A stretch of DNA of 14,131 bases from the NCBI GenBank assembly GCA_003562605.1, contig PWUG01000165.1, positions 1-14,131 on the forward strand. Reading direction: 5' to 3'. Positions 6,896 through 14,131 of the stretch are shown in pieces. The stretch's first letter is position 1. Each line of letters begins with the position of its first letter. The notes under the pieces are model-generated. The model was not told the origin of the DNA and did not search any database. It was given only the letters and a program-made list of their open reading frames with translations. The position numbers were made by a program, and so were the translations under genes. Origin of the DNA: Syntrophomonadaceae bacterium (GTDB taxonomy: Bacteria > Bacillota_D > Dethiobacteria > DTU022).

Positions 6896-7591
6896 ATGCA
6901 CTGGCCTGATAGAATCAAGTCTTTTCTCGAAAGTGTGGGTTGGGAAATTAACAACCTCAACCTCTATGAGCAGGCTTTAACTCACAGTTCTTTTGCCCAT
7001 GAAAGGGGTCAGCGTCGCACTAACAACGAACGTTTGGAATTTTTAGGCGATGCGGTTCTTGAATTAATCATCAGTGATTACCTTTATGAAGCATATCCAC
7101 ACTTTCCTGAGGGAAAACTGACCAGGTTGCGGGCTGACCTGGTTTGTGAAGCATCTTTAGCCCGCCTGGCATTTGAATTAAACATAAGCGAGTATCTTCG
7201 TTTGGGCAAAGGTGAATTACAGGGCGGAGGTGCAAGCCGCCCTTCTTTGCTGGGTGATACGGTAGAAGCCCTTATCGGTGCATTATATCTAGATATTGGT
7301 CTTGAAAAATGCATGCAGTACGTGCTTGATCTTTATAAACCGATTTTGAAAGATCTTCAGGAAGGTATATTGCGCCGTGATTATAAGACACTGCTGCAGG
7401 AGTTTTCCCAGGCCCGCTATGCAGTAACCCCGTCATACAGGATAATCGACGCGCGGGGACCTGATCACGATAAAGAATTTGAAGCCGAGGTAGTTTTAAC
7501 CGGTGAAGCTGTTGGCTGCGGCCGGGGCCGCAGTAAAAAGGAAGCGGAGCAGGCAGCAGCGAAAGAAGCCTGGTTTAAAATCACACCTTAG
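6896..7591 (+). CDS. rnc: Ribonuclease III
   Basis: RNase III cuts double-stranded RNA, including the rRNA precursor. The 231-residue protein has the signature NERLEFLGDAVLELIISD with Glu45, Glu48 and Asp52, plus Asp121 and Glu124 in DTVEALIGALYLD; these match the metal-binding set. A double-stranded RNA-binding domain occupies about residues 160-229, ending RSKKEAEQAAAKEAW. ATG 6896 is chosen because AGAGGG at 6884-6889 is six bases before it; ATG 6890 would abut that site. It starts 22 bases after fabF and ends 48 bases before smc. The stop codon sits at the junction of a degenerate 30-bp tandem duplication. Confidence 0.94.
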   Translation: MHWPDRIKSFLESVGWEINNLNLYEQALTHSSFAHERGQRRTNNERLEFLGDAVLELIISDYLYEAYPHFPEGKLTRLRADLVCEASLARLAFELNISEYLRLGKGELQGGGASRPSLLGDTVEALIGALYLDIGLEKCMQYVLDLYKPILKDLQEGILRRDYKTLLQEFSQARYAVTPSYRIIDARGPDHDKEFEAEVVLTGEAVGCGRGRSKKEAEQAAAKEAWFKITP

Positions 7592-7620
7592 AACCACGCT
7601 TGGTTTTGTCTCACACCTTA
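7561..7620 (+). repeat. Degenerate 30-bp tandem duplication at the rnc 3' end
   Basis: Bases 7561-7590 and 7591-7620 align without gaps at 22 of 30 positions. The match is strongest at TGGTTT (7571-7576 and 7601-7606) and TCACACCTTA (7581-7590 and 7611-7620, exact). The second unit begins at the last base of the rnc stop codon and fills most of the rnc-smc gap. Confidence 0.6.
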
Positions 7621-7639
7621 TATTTAGGAGTTTTTTGGC

Positions 7640-10600
7640 GTGCATTTAAAAAGAATGGAACTGTTTGGCTTCAAATCATTTGCTGAAAAATCGGAGCTGA
7701 GCTTAAGTCCCGGCATTGCTGTAGTTATTGGCCCAAATGGATGTGGCAAGAGTAATTTGGTAGATGCAGTACGCTGGGCCCTTGGTGAACAAAGCATCAA
7801 ATCCCTGCGCGGTACTCGCATGGAAGAAGTAATATTTTCAGGCAGCGAAAGCCGTAAACCGCTAAATTTTGCCGAGGTATCGCTTACCTTTGAAGGGGCC
7901 GGAGCTTTTCTTAACCTCGATTACGATGAAATAACAATTACCAGGCGACTCTTTCGAAACGGTGACAGTGAATACTACATTAATAAATCCCCCTGCCGCT
8001 TAAAAGATATTACTGAATTATTTATGGATACCGGGCTCGGTAAAGAAGTTTACTCGGTTATCGGCCAGGGGCGGGTAGATGAGATCATTAACAGTCGTCC
8101 TGAGGAGCGCCGGGAAATCTTTGAAGAGGCAGCAGGTATTTTTAAATATAAAATAAGAAAAAAAGAAGCCAGGCGCCGCCTGGATGAGACCAGGGAAAAC
8201 CTGGTCCGGGTTCAGGACTTAATCTATGAACTGGAAACCCAGATTGATCCGCTTAAAGTACAGGCTGAAATAACCCGGCAGTACCGCTCTTTTCAGGAAA
8301 GGATCGAAGGTGAAGAAAAGAAACTGCTTTCCTATCGCCTTTTGCAATCCCGTGAACAGCTCGACAAGGTAAATAAACAGCTTCAATCTGTAAACAATGC
8401 CCTGGTCGCTTCGGTTGCCAGGGGTGGTCTGCATGAGAAAGAGATTCAGGATCTGAAAAATCGCCATCATGACCAGCAAAACGATAAGAAGAAACATGAA
8501 GAAAAATTAAATCAGGTTTCAAGAGCCCTCGAGCATAAGGACAGCGAGGTAAAGATCCTCATAGAAAGGGAAAGCCGTTTCCGGGAGCAGCTTGAGCAAA
8601 ACAGGCAAAGGGTTAAACAACTGGATCTATTGATACAGGAGTATACCATACAGAGAAGCAGATCAGAACTGGACCTTGAAGATAAAAAAGCCGGGCTCGA
8701 GAAGTTAAATAACGATCTCGGGAAGTTTAGAGAAGAGCTATCTGAACTCGAATCGAGCGTTTTGGCGGGCGAGGTAGATAAAAAACGGGAAGATATTTAC
8801 CGGGCCGGTATACGTAAAGAAGCTGCTGCATCGGCTATCGAAGAATTAAACCGACGGCTTGAGCGTTTACAGGCTCAAAAAAAATCTTATAAAGAAGAAG
8901 AATCTATTTTTGAGGAAAAACAGTATCATTTAGAAACAGCTGAGAAGGAGTCCGAAAAACAGCTTGACCGTTTAAGGGATCTGCTGGTTTCTGCCAGAGG
9001 TGAACTGGAAAAAGAAACCGACGAAGAGAATAAAGCCGGTCAGGAACTCGAAAAAGCAGCTGCCGAAATTCAGAAGAAGAATGAAATCCTGCACGGTATT
9101 AACAGCCGCCTTAATTTGCTTCAGGAACAGGATATGGCTTTGTCAGGATATTACCGCGGGGTTAAGGAAGTTATGCAGGGCCGTTCTGCCTTGCCGGGTA
9201 TTATCGGCCCGGTTGCTGATTTGATATCGGTTGATGGTCAATATATCCAGGCTGTTGAATCGGCACTTGGCAGTTCGCTGCAATACCTGGTTGCCAAAAC
9301 GGAAAAATCGGTTCAGGAAGCTATAAAATATCTTAAAATCAACAACCGTGGTTGGGCTACGTTTTTACCTCTCGACATACTTCATAGGGCAGCAGATCCA
9401 CTTGAACGCTACCCCGGGTGGCGGGATCTTCCCGGAGTAATCGGTAAAGCCTCGGAACTTGTTAAAACAGAACCTGATTACCGGAATGCTATCGATTACC
9501 TGATGGCATCGATTCTTGTTTGCCGTAACCTGGAAGATGCTTCGAAAGCGGCTAATTTTATTAATTTTAGCTGCCGCGTTGTCACCCTTGACGGAGAGAT
9601 GATTAACCCGGGCGGAATAATCCGGGGAGGCAGTTTACCAAAGCGGAATGCCGGTATGCCTTTGGGCAGGCGCAAGGAAATCGAAGATCTGCAGGAGCAG
9701 AAGGAAGTAGTGCTTACAGATATTAATTATATTGGAAATATTTTTAAATCAGTTAAAAGCAAACTTATTGCTGCCGAAAAAAGAGTTTCCGAAGCTGATC
9801 TAAAACGACAGGATATTGAAGTGCAGTTTAATGCAAAACAAAAAGAACTTGAAGAAATGCAGCGCGGGCGAATTAATATCAATGACCGCCTGGAAACCGT
9901 GAAAGCTGCTTACGGAGAATTCGAATCTGAGGAATCAGAACTTAATCAACGGTTGAAGTCCCTGAAACAAGAAATCTTAGACTACAGCCGGGAAATTGAA
10001 AAACGCGAAAAAGAGCTGGCAGAAGTAAAAGAAGACTACGGTAAATTCCTGGAAGAAAAAAACACGCATGAGCAAAAAATTACCGGGGTCCTTGTTCAAA
10101 TCAGTTCTTTTAAAGAGCAGCATGACACTCTGGTTAGCAGGATCAGGGAAATCGAAGATAACATAAAATCTCCTACTGCCGAGATAGTGGAAAAAAACAA
10201 GGAATACGAGAAGTACAAAAAAGAACTTGACGATATCAAGGAGTCTCAGCAGCGCATCACAGCTGAAATTGAAGATTTGTACGAAGAAAAAGCGGGCTTG
10301 ATTGCAGAGTTGGAAAAGAAAACCCAGCAGGTTAACCAGACCGAAGCTGATCTTGTCGATCTTGAAGAACAGGGACGCCGCCGACAGGGCCAATTATCAC
10401 GGCAGGAAAAACGTGAACGGCAGCTCTCTGTTGAACAGACCAGGCTTGAGACAGAGATTAATTACCAGGAAATGCGTTATAAAGAGCTTTTCCGAAACCT
10501 TGATCTGGTTTCCCTGCATGAAGAATTCGATCCGGAAGAGAGTCGGCTTATGATCGAGAACCTCAGGGAAGACCTTGAAGCGCTTGGAGAAGTTAACCTG

Positions 10601-11209
10601 GGGGCTATAGAGGAGTTGGCCAGGCTTGAAGAAAGAATTGCCTTCCTGACTGAGCAAAAGGAGGACCTGCAGAAAGGGGAAGCTTCCCTGCACAAAGTGC
10701 TTGCTGAGATCGATCAGCGTATGGAATTTTATTTTAAAGACGCTTTTGAAAAAATTAACGATAATTTCAGGCAGACCTTCGAGGAACTGTTTGAAGGTGG
10801 ACAGGTTATGCTGAGACTCACCGATACAGATAATATGTTGGAATCAGGGATTGATATTGTCGCACAACCACCCGGAAAAAAACTCCAGAATATAACCCTG
10901 TTGTCTGCAGGCGAAAAAGTTTTAACTGCAATTGCACTGGTTTTTGCTATTTTGCGTTTTAAACCGGCACCGTTTTACCTGCTCGACGAGGTTGAATCTA
11001 CCCTTGATGATGCAAACCTGTCCCGGTTTACAAAGTTTTTAAAGCAAATGGCTGAGCAGGCCCAGTTTATAATGATTACACACCGCAGGAGAACTATGGA
11101 AGAAGCTGAAGTGCTATACGGTGTAACTATGCCTGAACCCGGGATTTCCCGTTTGATATCGCTTAAAATTGAAAATAATGCAATCTCAAGGGAAGCTGAG
11201 CATAAATGA
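7640..11209 (+). CDS. smc: Chromosome segregation protein SMC
   Basis: SMC is the ATPase that, with ScpA and ScpB, organises and separates chromosomes; those partners are not in the window. The 1189-residue length is standard. The N-terminal head has Walker A GPNGCGKSN at 31-39 (Lys37). A coiled coil runs from about 170 to 500. The hinge, about 505-670, includes GRSALPGIIGPVADL and ends near GGIIRGGSL. A second coiled coil continues to about 1020. The C-terminal head carries the signature at 1088-1092 and Walker B LLDEVES with Asp1116 and Glu1117. The signature reads LSAGE rather than the usual LSGGE. GTG 7640 follows TAGGAG (7625-7630) by nine bases. The end overlaps ftsY by four bases (ATGA). 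Confidence 0.96.
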   Translation: MHLKRMELFGFKSFAEKSELSLSPGIAVVIGPNGCGKSNLVDAVRWALGEQSIKSLRGTRMEEVIFSGSESRKPLNFAEVSLTFEGAGAFLNLDYDEITITRRLFRNGDSEYYINKSPCRLKDITELFMDTGLGKEVYSVIGQGRVDEIINSRPEERREIFEEAAGIFKYKIRKKEARRRLDETRENLVRVQDLIYELETQIDPLKVQAEITRQYRSFQERIEGEEKKLLSYRLLQSREQLDKVNKQLQSVNNALVASVARGGLHEKEIQDLKNRHHDQQNDKKKHEEKLNQVSRALEHKDSEVKILIERESRFREQLEQNRQRVKQLDLLIQEYTIQRSRSELDLEDKKAGLEKLNNDLGKFREELSELESSVLAGEVDKKREDIYRAGIRKEAAASAIEELNRRLERLQAQKKSYKEEESIFEEKQYHLETAEKESEKQLDRLRDLLVSARGELEKETDEENKAGQELEKAAAEIQKKNEILHGINSRLNLLQEQDMALSGYYRGVKEVMQGRSALPGIIGPVADLISVDGQYIQAVESALGSSLQYLVAKTEKSVQEAIKYLKINNRGWATFLPLDILHRAADPLERYPGWRDLPGVIGKASELVKTEPDYRNAIDYLMASILVCRNLEDASKAANFINFSCRVVTLDGEMINPGGIIRGGSLPKRNAGMPLGRRKEIEDLQEQKEVVLTDINYIGNIFKSVKSKLIAAEKRVSEADLKRQDIEVQFNAKQKELEEMQRGRININDRLETVKAAYGEFESEESELNQRLKSLKQEILDYSREIEKREKELAEVKEDYGKFLEEKNTHEQKITGVLVQISSFKEQHDTLVSRIREIEDNIKSPTAEIVEKNKEYEKYKKELDDIKESQQRITAEIEDLYEEKAGLIAELEKKTQQVNQTEADLVDLEEQGRRRQGQLSRQEKRERQLSVEQTRLETEINYQEMRYKELFRNLDLVSLHEEFDPEESRLMIENLREDLEALGEVNLGAIEELARLEERIAFLTEQKEDLQKGEASLHKVLAEIDQRMEFYFKDAFEKINDNFRQTFEELFEGGQVMLRLTDTDNMLESGIDIVAQPPGKKLQNITLLSAGEKVLTAIALVFAILRFKPAPFYLLDEVESTLDDANLSRFTKFLKQMAEQAQFIMITHRRRTMEEAEVLYGVTMPEPGISRLISLKIENNAISREAEHK

Positions 11210-12114
11210 GCTTAATTGAACAATTTAAAACCAGCCTTGCTCGCAGCAAATCCGGCTTTACCGACCGCTTGAGCTTGCTTTTTGGCGGTGGGGAGCTCGA
11301 TGAAGCTTTTTATGAAGATCTGGAAGAAATACTGGTCAGCGGTGATGTTGGGGTCCAGACCAGCTTAAAGTTGGTAGAACGGCTCAGGGAAGAAGTGCTG
11401 CAAAGAAAAATCAAAGAAAGAGATCAAGCTAAAGAAATGCTCCTGGAAAAAATAATTGAAATAATGTCTTCGGATCAGTCAGCATCAGAGCCGGTTGAAA
11501 AACCGCATATTATAATACTGGTAGGAGTAAACGGTTCCGGGAAGACAACATCGACGGCAAAACTGGCCAACTTTTACCATAAGCAGGGAAAAAAAGTCCT
11601 TCTTGTTGCCGGGGATACCTTTCGGGCTGCTGCTGTGGAACAGTTGGAAATATGGTCAGAACGAGCAGGCGTCGATTTAATTAAACAGCAAGCCGGCTCT
11701 GACCCGTCTGCCCTTTATTTTGATGCTATGAATGCGGCCCGGACGAGAGATATCGATGTTGTAATCGGCGATACAGCCGGTCGCCTGCATAATAAAAGCA
11801 ACCTGATGGACGAATTAAACAAAATCTACAGTATTATTGGCCGCAGCATCCCGGGTGCGCCACACCAGGCGCTGCTGGTTGTTGATGCCACTACAGGCCA
11901 AAATGCAGTGGCGCAGGCAAAAAATTTTAATGATGCCCTGCCTGTTACAGGCCTTGTTCTTACTAAACTGGACGGCACTGCCCGCGGTGGCATTGTAATC
12001 AGTATTCAGGATACCCTGGGTATTCCTGTCCGTTTTATCGGTACCGGTGAGAAGTTGGAAGACCTTACCCCCTTTGATCCTGCCGCTTTCACCCGGGCCT
12101 TGCTTGAGGTTTAA
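11206..12114 (+). CDS. ftsY: Signal recognition particle receptor FtsY
   Basis: FtsY is the membrane-associated GTPase that receives ribosome-SRP complexes through its partner Ffh. The 302-residue protein has an N domain (about 1-95) and the G domain: GVNGSGKTT at 107-115, [10 protein letters not shown] at 137-146, DTAGR at 189-193, TKLD at 253-256 and GTGE at 279-282. It lacks the long acidic N-terminal extension of the E. coli protein, as is usual for Gram-positive bacteria. The ATG overlaps the smc stop as ATGA, implying translational coupling; the short distance leaves no other start. [10 protein letters not shown] distinguishes it from Ffh, which has DIYRPGAVKQ downstream. Confidence 0.96.
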   Translation: MSLIEQFKTSLARSKSGFTDRLSLLFGGGELDEAFYEDLEEILVSGDVGVQTSLKLVERLREEVLQRKIKERDQAKEMLLEKIIEIMSSDQSASEPVEKPHIIILVGVNGSGKTTSTAKLANFYHKQGKKVLLVAGDTFRAAAVEQLEIWSERAGVDLIKQQAGSDPSALYFDAMNAARTRDIDVVIGDTAGRLHNKSNLMDELNKIYSIIGRSIPGAPHQALLVVDATTGQNAVAQAKNFNDALPVTGLVLTKLDGTARGGIVISIQDTLGIPVRFIGTGEKLEDLTPFDPAAFTRALLEV

Positions 12115-12132
12115 ATGAACTCACTCATTTTT
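12113..12132 (+). terminator. Possible weak terminator after ftsY
   Basis: AAATGA at 12113-12118 pairs with TCATTT at 12125-12130 across a six-base loop, with a T-run of five from 12128 to 12132. The stem is A/T-rich and begins within the ftsY stop codon, so termination strength is doubtful. Confidence 0.25.
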
Positions 12133-12170
12133 AGATAACAACTTTCTATTGGCAAAGCCTCCATTTTTAA

Positions 12171-12226
12171 ATTACATAATAAAGACGGGAAGGTAAAATA
12201 TGTAATATAAATACTATAATTACATA
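12171..12226 (+). repeat. Three alternating ATTACATA repeats in the ftsY-ylxM gap
   Basis: ATTACATA occurs at 12171-12178 and 12219-12226, with its exact reverse complement TATGTAAT at 12199-12206. The middle copy can pair with the left copy (20-base spacer) or with the right copy (12-base spacer, 9 bp as ATATGTAAT/ATTACATAT), but not both. The surroundings are very A/T-rich and include TATAAT at 12215-12220 and 12225-12230 without good -35 boxes. Confidence 0.5.
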
Positions 12227-12279
12227 TAATAATAATATAGGCAATATGTTGTCAAAAATATTTAGCTACAAGAAAAAAT

Positions 12280-12308
12280 TTGCATAATATCTTGATCTTT
12301 GCTATACT
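12280..12308 (+). promoter_or_regulatory. Promoter for ylxM-ffh with extended -10
   Basis: TATACT at 12303-12308 matches the -10 consensus at five of six positions and is preceded by TG at 12300-12301, giving an extended -10. TTGCAT at 12280-12285 is a half-matching -35 at 17 bases. Transcription should begin near 12315, within the inverted repeat that follows. Confidence 0.6.
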
Positions 12309-12312
12309 CCGT

Positions 12313-12336
12313 CTGTAAAGCAATAATACTTTACAG
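12313..12336 (+). promoter_or_regulatory. Perfect 8-bp dyad at the ylxM transcription start
   Basis: CTGTAAAG at 12313-12320 and CTTTACAG at 12329-12336 are exact reverse complements around an eight-base loop. The left arm coincides with the expected transcription start. The right arm shares its last two bases with the AGGGG ribosome binding site of ylxM (12335-12339). It could be an operator or a 5'-end RNA hairpin affecting translation or stability. Confidence 0.6.
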
Positions 12337-12345
12337 GGGTGCTAT

Positions 12346-12693
12346 ATGCTTGATCAACTAAACCGGATTAACCTGCTTTATGATATATATGCTCCTCTTT
12401 TGACTGAAAGACAGCAGGAAGTGCTGCAGCTTTACTTTCACGATAACTATTCGTTGGGAGAAATTGCTCTCGAATACAGTATCAGCAGGCAGGCAGTATA
12501 CGATCTTATCAGGAGGGCCCTGGTCTCGATTGAAAAGTTTGAGCAGAAGCTTAACCTGTATAGATTGTTCAACGATCAACAGGAACTCATCGCTGAAGCG
12601 GAGCATCTGCTGGACAGGGAAAAGCTGCAGACTGAGGATTTAAAACGCCTGAAAAAAATAGTTGCCGCTTTACGTTCATCAAGCGAACAGTAG
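12346..12693 (+). CDS. ylxM: YlxM family helix-turn-helix protein (UPF0122)
   Basis: A 115-residue protein of the YlxM/UPF0122 family. The N-terminal 65 residues hold a sigma-70 region-4-like helix-turn-helix: LLTERQQEVLQLYFHDNYSL, then GEIALEYSISRQAVYDLIRR. The charged C-terminal half (about 65-115) is probably helical. In Firmicutes ylxM normally lies directly before ffh, as here, and members have been reported to interact with SRP components. DNA or RNA binding is inferred from the fold. ATG 12346 follows AGGGG (12335-12339) by six bases. It has its own promoter with a dyad that it might recognise itself, though this is speculation. Confidence 0.9.
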   Translation: MLDQLNRINLLYDIYAPLLTERQQEVLQLYFHDNYSLGEIALEYSISRQAVYDLIRRALVSIEKFEQKLNLYRLFNDQQELIAEAEHLLDREKLQTEDLKRLKKIVAALRSSSEQ

Positions 12694-12824
12694 GGGATTA
12701 TGACAATAGAAGCCGAAAATTAAACTGGCGGATTCAATGCTATGCTTACCGGGCTATTGAAATGCAGTGTCCCTGCAAAAGCTTGATAAGTTCTCCAGAA
12801 AATAATAATGGAGTTGGATTATTA

Positions 12825-14131
12825 ATGTTTTCCAATCTAGCTGATAAACTTCAGAAAACCCTGCGTCAGCTTAGAAGTAAAGGCAAATTAAGTGAAAAAG
12901 ATGTTGACGTTGCCATGCGGGAAATTCGGTTGGCTCTGCTTGAAGCTGACGTTAACTTCAAAGTAGTTAAAGACTTTATAGCCAAAATCAGGGAAAGAGC
13001 CGTCGGCCATGAAGTGATGAACAGTTTGACTCCCGGTCAGCAGGTTGTAAAAATCGTTAATGAAGAAATGACCGGGTTGATGGGTGAGACACCGAGCAGC
13101 CTTTCCGTTTCCGGCAAAGGGCCGATCCCAGTTATGATTATCGGCCTGCAGGGTTCCGGTAAAACTACCACAACAGTCAAGCTTGCGGTACACCTGCGCC
13201 GTGGAGGCAGAAACCCGCTCCTTGTGGCGGCTGATATTTATCGCCCCGGGGCAGTTAAACAGCTACAGGTCTTAAGCGAATCAGTCGGCCTAAAGTGTTT
13301 CAGTAACGAAGAAGCTGATCCGGTTGATATTTGTCTTGAAGGTCAACAACTTGCTTTGAAAGAAGGTTTCGACACTATCATCTTCGATACTGCAGGACGC
13401 CTGCATATCGATCAGGAAATGATGTCCGAACTGGTGGCAATAAAAAAAGCTGTAACCCCCAATGAAGTACTCCTGGTTGTTGATGCCATGACCGGCCAGG
13501 ATGCTGTAAATGCAGCTTTAACTTTCAATGAAACTGTCGGGTTGAGTGGTGTTATCTTATCTAAACTCGATGGTGATACGCGTGGCGGTGCAGCGCTTTC
13601 GGTGCGTGCAGTGACCGGATGCCCGATTAAGTTTATAGGTGTAGGTGAAAAAACAGATGCCCTGGAACCGTTTTACCCGGATCGCATGGCTTCCCGCATA
13701 CTGGGAATGGGTGATGTTCTCTCACTGATCGAAAAAGCGGAAGCATCCGTTGACCAGGCCAAAGCAAAAGAATTGGAAAAGAAATTACGCAGCCAGCAGT
13801 TTACGTTGGATGATTTTAAAGATCAGCTTGGACAGCTTAAAAATATGGGTTCCCTGGATGAAATTCTCAACATGATACCCGGTGGTGGAAACATTCCCAA
13901 GGAAGTCAGGCAAATGTCTTTAAATGAAAATAACTTTAAGAGGGTTGAAGCAATAATCGGGTCGATGACCAAACACGAGAGGCAGGATCCGTCGGTGTTG
14001 AACAGCAGCCGCCGACGCCGGATCGCAATGGGCAGCGGTACAACCGTCCAGGATGTTAACCGCCTGCTCAACCAGTTTTCCCAAATGCAAAAAATGTTTA
14101 AAAAAATGGGCTCACTCGAGAAAAAAGGAGC
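12825..14131 (+). CDS. ffh: Signal recognition particle protein Ffh, 3' end cut by the window
   Basis: Ffh is the SRP GTPase that binds 4.5S/6S RNA and signal peptides and docks with FtsY. The frame from ATG 12825 is open for 435 codons to the window edge, so only roughly ten to twenty residues should be missing. It has the N domain (1-95), then the G domain with GLQGSGKTT at 107-115, DIYRPGAVKQ at 137-146, DTAGR at 188-192, SKLD at 246-249 and GVGE at 272-275. The methionine-rich M domain begins near 300 and includes the RNA-binding helix SSRRRRIAMGSGT (394-406). GGAG at 12810-12813 is eleven bases before the ATG, a little long. A 131-base gap after ylxM holds no convincing promoter, so co-transcription with ylxM is likely. 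Confidence 0.95.
   Translation, partial: MFSNLADKLQKTLRQLRSKGKLSEKDVDVAMREIRLALLEADVNFKVVKDFIAKIRERAVGHEVMNSLTPGQQVVKIVNEEMTGLMGETPSSLSVSGKGPIPVMIIGLQGSGKTTTTVKLAVHLRRGGRNPLLVAADIYRPGAVKQLQVLSESVGLKCFSNEEADPVDICLEGQQLALKEGFDTIIFDTAGRLHIDQEMMSELVAIKKAVTPNEVLLVVDAMTGQDAVNAALTFNETVGLSGVILSKLDGDTRGGAALSVRAVTGCPIKFIGVGEKTDALEPFYPDRMASRILGMGDVLSLIEKAEASVDQAKAKELEKKLRSQQFTLDDFKDQLGQLKNMGSLDEILNMIPGGGNIPKEVRQMSLNENNFKRVEAIIGSMTKHERQDPSVLNSSRRRRIAMGSGTTVQDVNRLLNQFSQMQKMFKKMGSLEKKG

Noticed and set aside
9977..10393. Long open frames on the minus strand opposite smc and the fab genes
   Set aside because: They mirror strongly coding + strand genes, have low-complexity composition (such as phenylalanine runs opposite lysine/glutamate-rich coiled coil), and lack ribosome binding sites.
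12700..12723. A seven-codon open frame (MTIEAEN) just after the ylxM stop, preceded by AGGGGA
   Set aside because: The purine run ends only two bases before the ATG, too close for a good ribosome binding site, and there is no attenuator-like structure or codon run after it.
12783..12811. TTGATA followed by A/T-rich sequence as a separate ffh promoter
   Set aside because: At 17 bases the -10 position reads TAATGG, a poor match; the better TAATAA lies at only 14 bases. Co-transcription from ylxM explains ffh better.
1..14131. CRISPR arrays, insertion sequences, tRNA or rRNA genes, phage or defence genes
   Set aside because: I saw no regularly spaced repeats, transposase motifs, tRNA-like cloverleaf sequences or foreign-looking gene blocks; the whole window is accounted for by conserved housekeeping genes.

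Overview
This window is a conserved housekeeping locus from a Gram-positive Firmicute of the Clostridia type. The gene order yceD-rpmF-plsX-fabH-fabD-fabG-acpP-fabF-rnc-smc-ftsY-ylxM-ffh is characteristic of that group. Consistent signs are the frequent GTG/TTG starts with strong GGAGG-like ribosome binding sites, a short FtsY without a long acidic N-terminus, a NusG-domain-II membrane protein and a YlxM homologue. The tail of an ADP-forming acyl-CoA synthetase at the left edge suits an anaerobic acid-metabolising clostridium. Species cannot be fixed from the sequence. All genes are on the + strand.

Layout. 1-200: C-terminal end of an ADP-forming acyl-CoA synthetase. 207-673: extended -10 promoter and a small membrane-anchored NusG domain II protein. 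727-1511: consensus sigma-A promoter, then yceD (DUF177) and rpmF (ribosomal protein L32). 1512-1607: a gap with a long inverted repeat overlapping a candidate promoter. 1608-6873: fatty-acid/phospholipid initiation block plsX, fabH, fabD, fabG, acpP, fabF, tightly packed with short gaps or overlaps. 6896-12114: rnc, smc, ftsY. 12115-12345: an AT-rich 231-base gap with alternating repeats, a promoter and a hairpin. 12346 to the right edge: ylxM and ffh, with ffh cut off by the window end. No stretch longer than 300 bases lacks a gene.

How the genes work together. FabD loads malonyl groups onto AcpP; FabH condenses the first acetyl (or branched) primer; FabG reduces the ketoacyl product; FabF elongates; PlsX turns acyl-ACP into acyl-phosphate for phospholipid synthesis. 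No enoyl-ACP reductase, 3-hydroxyacyl-ACP dehydratase, acetyl-CoA carboxylase or FapR repressor gene is present in the window, so these must lie elsewhere. RNase III processes structured RNA, SMC compacts chromosomes, and FtsY, YlxM and Ffh form or accompany the signal recognition particle pathway. Membrane lipid synthesis, membrane protein targeting and chromosome organisation are therefore linked in one growth-related locus.

I found no previously undescribed gene system. The items most worth a second look are non-coding: a dyad over the putative plsX promoter, a perfect dyad at the putative ylxM transcription start, three alternating ATTACATA repeats after ftsY, nested dyads before acpP, and a degenerate 30-bp tandem duplication that supplies the rnc stop codon. 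In proteins, SMC carries an unusual LSAGE signature.
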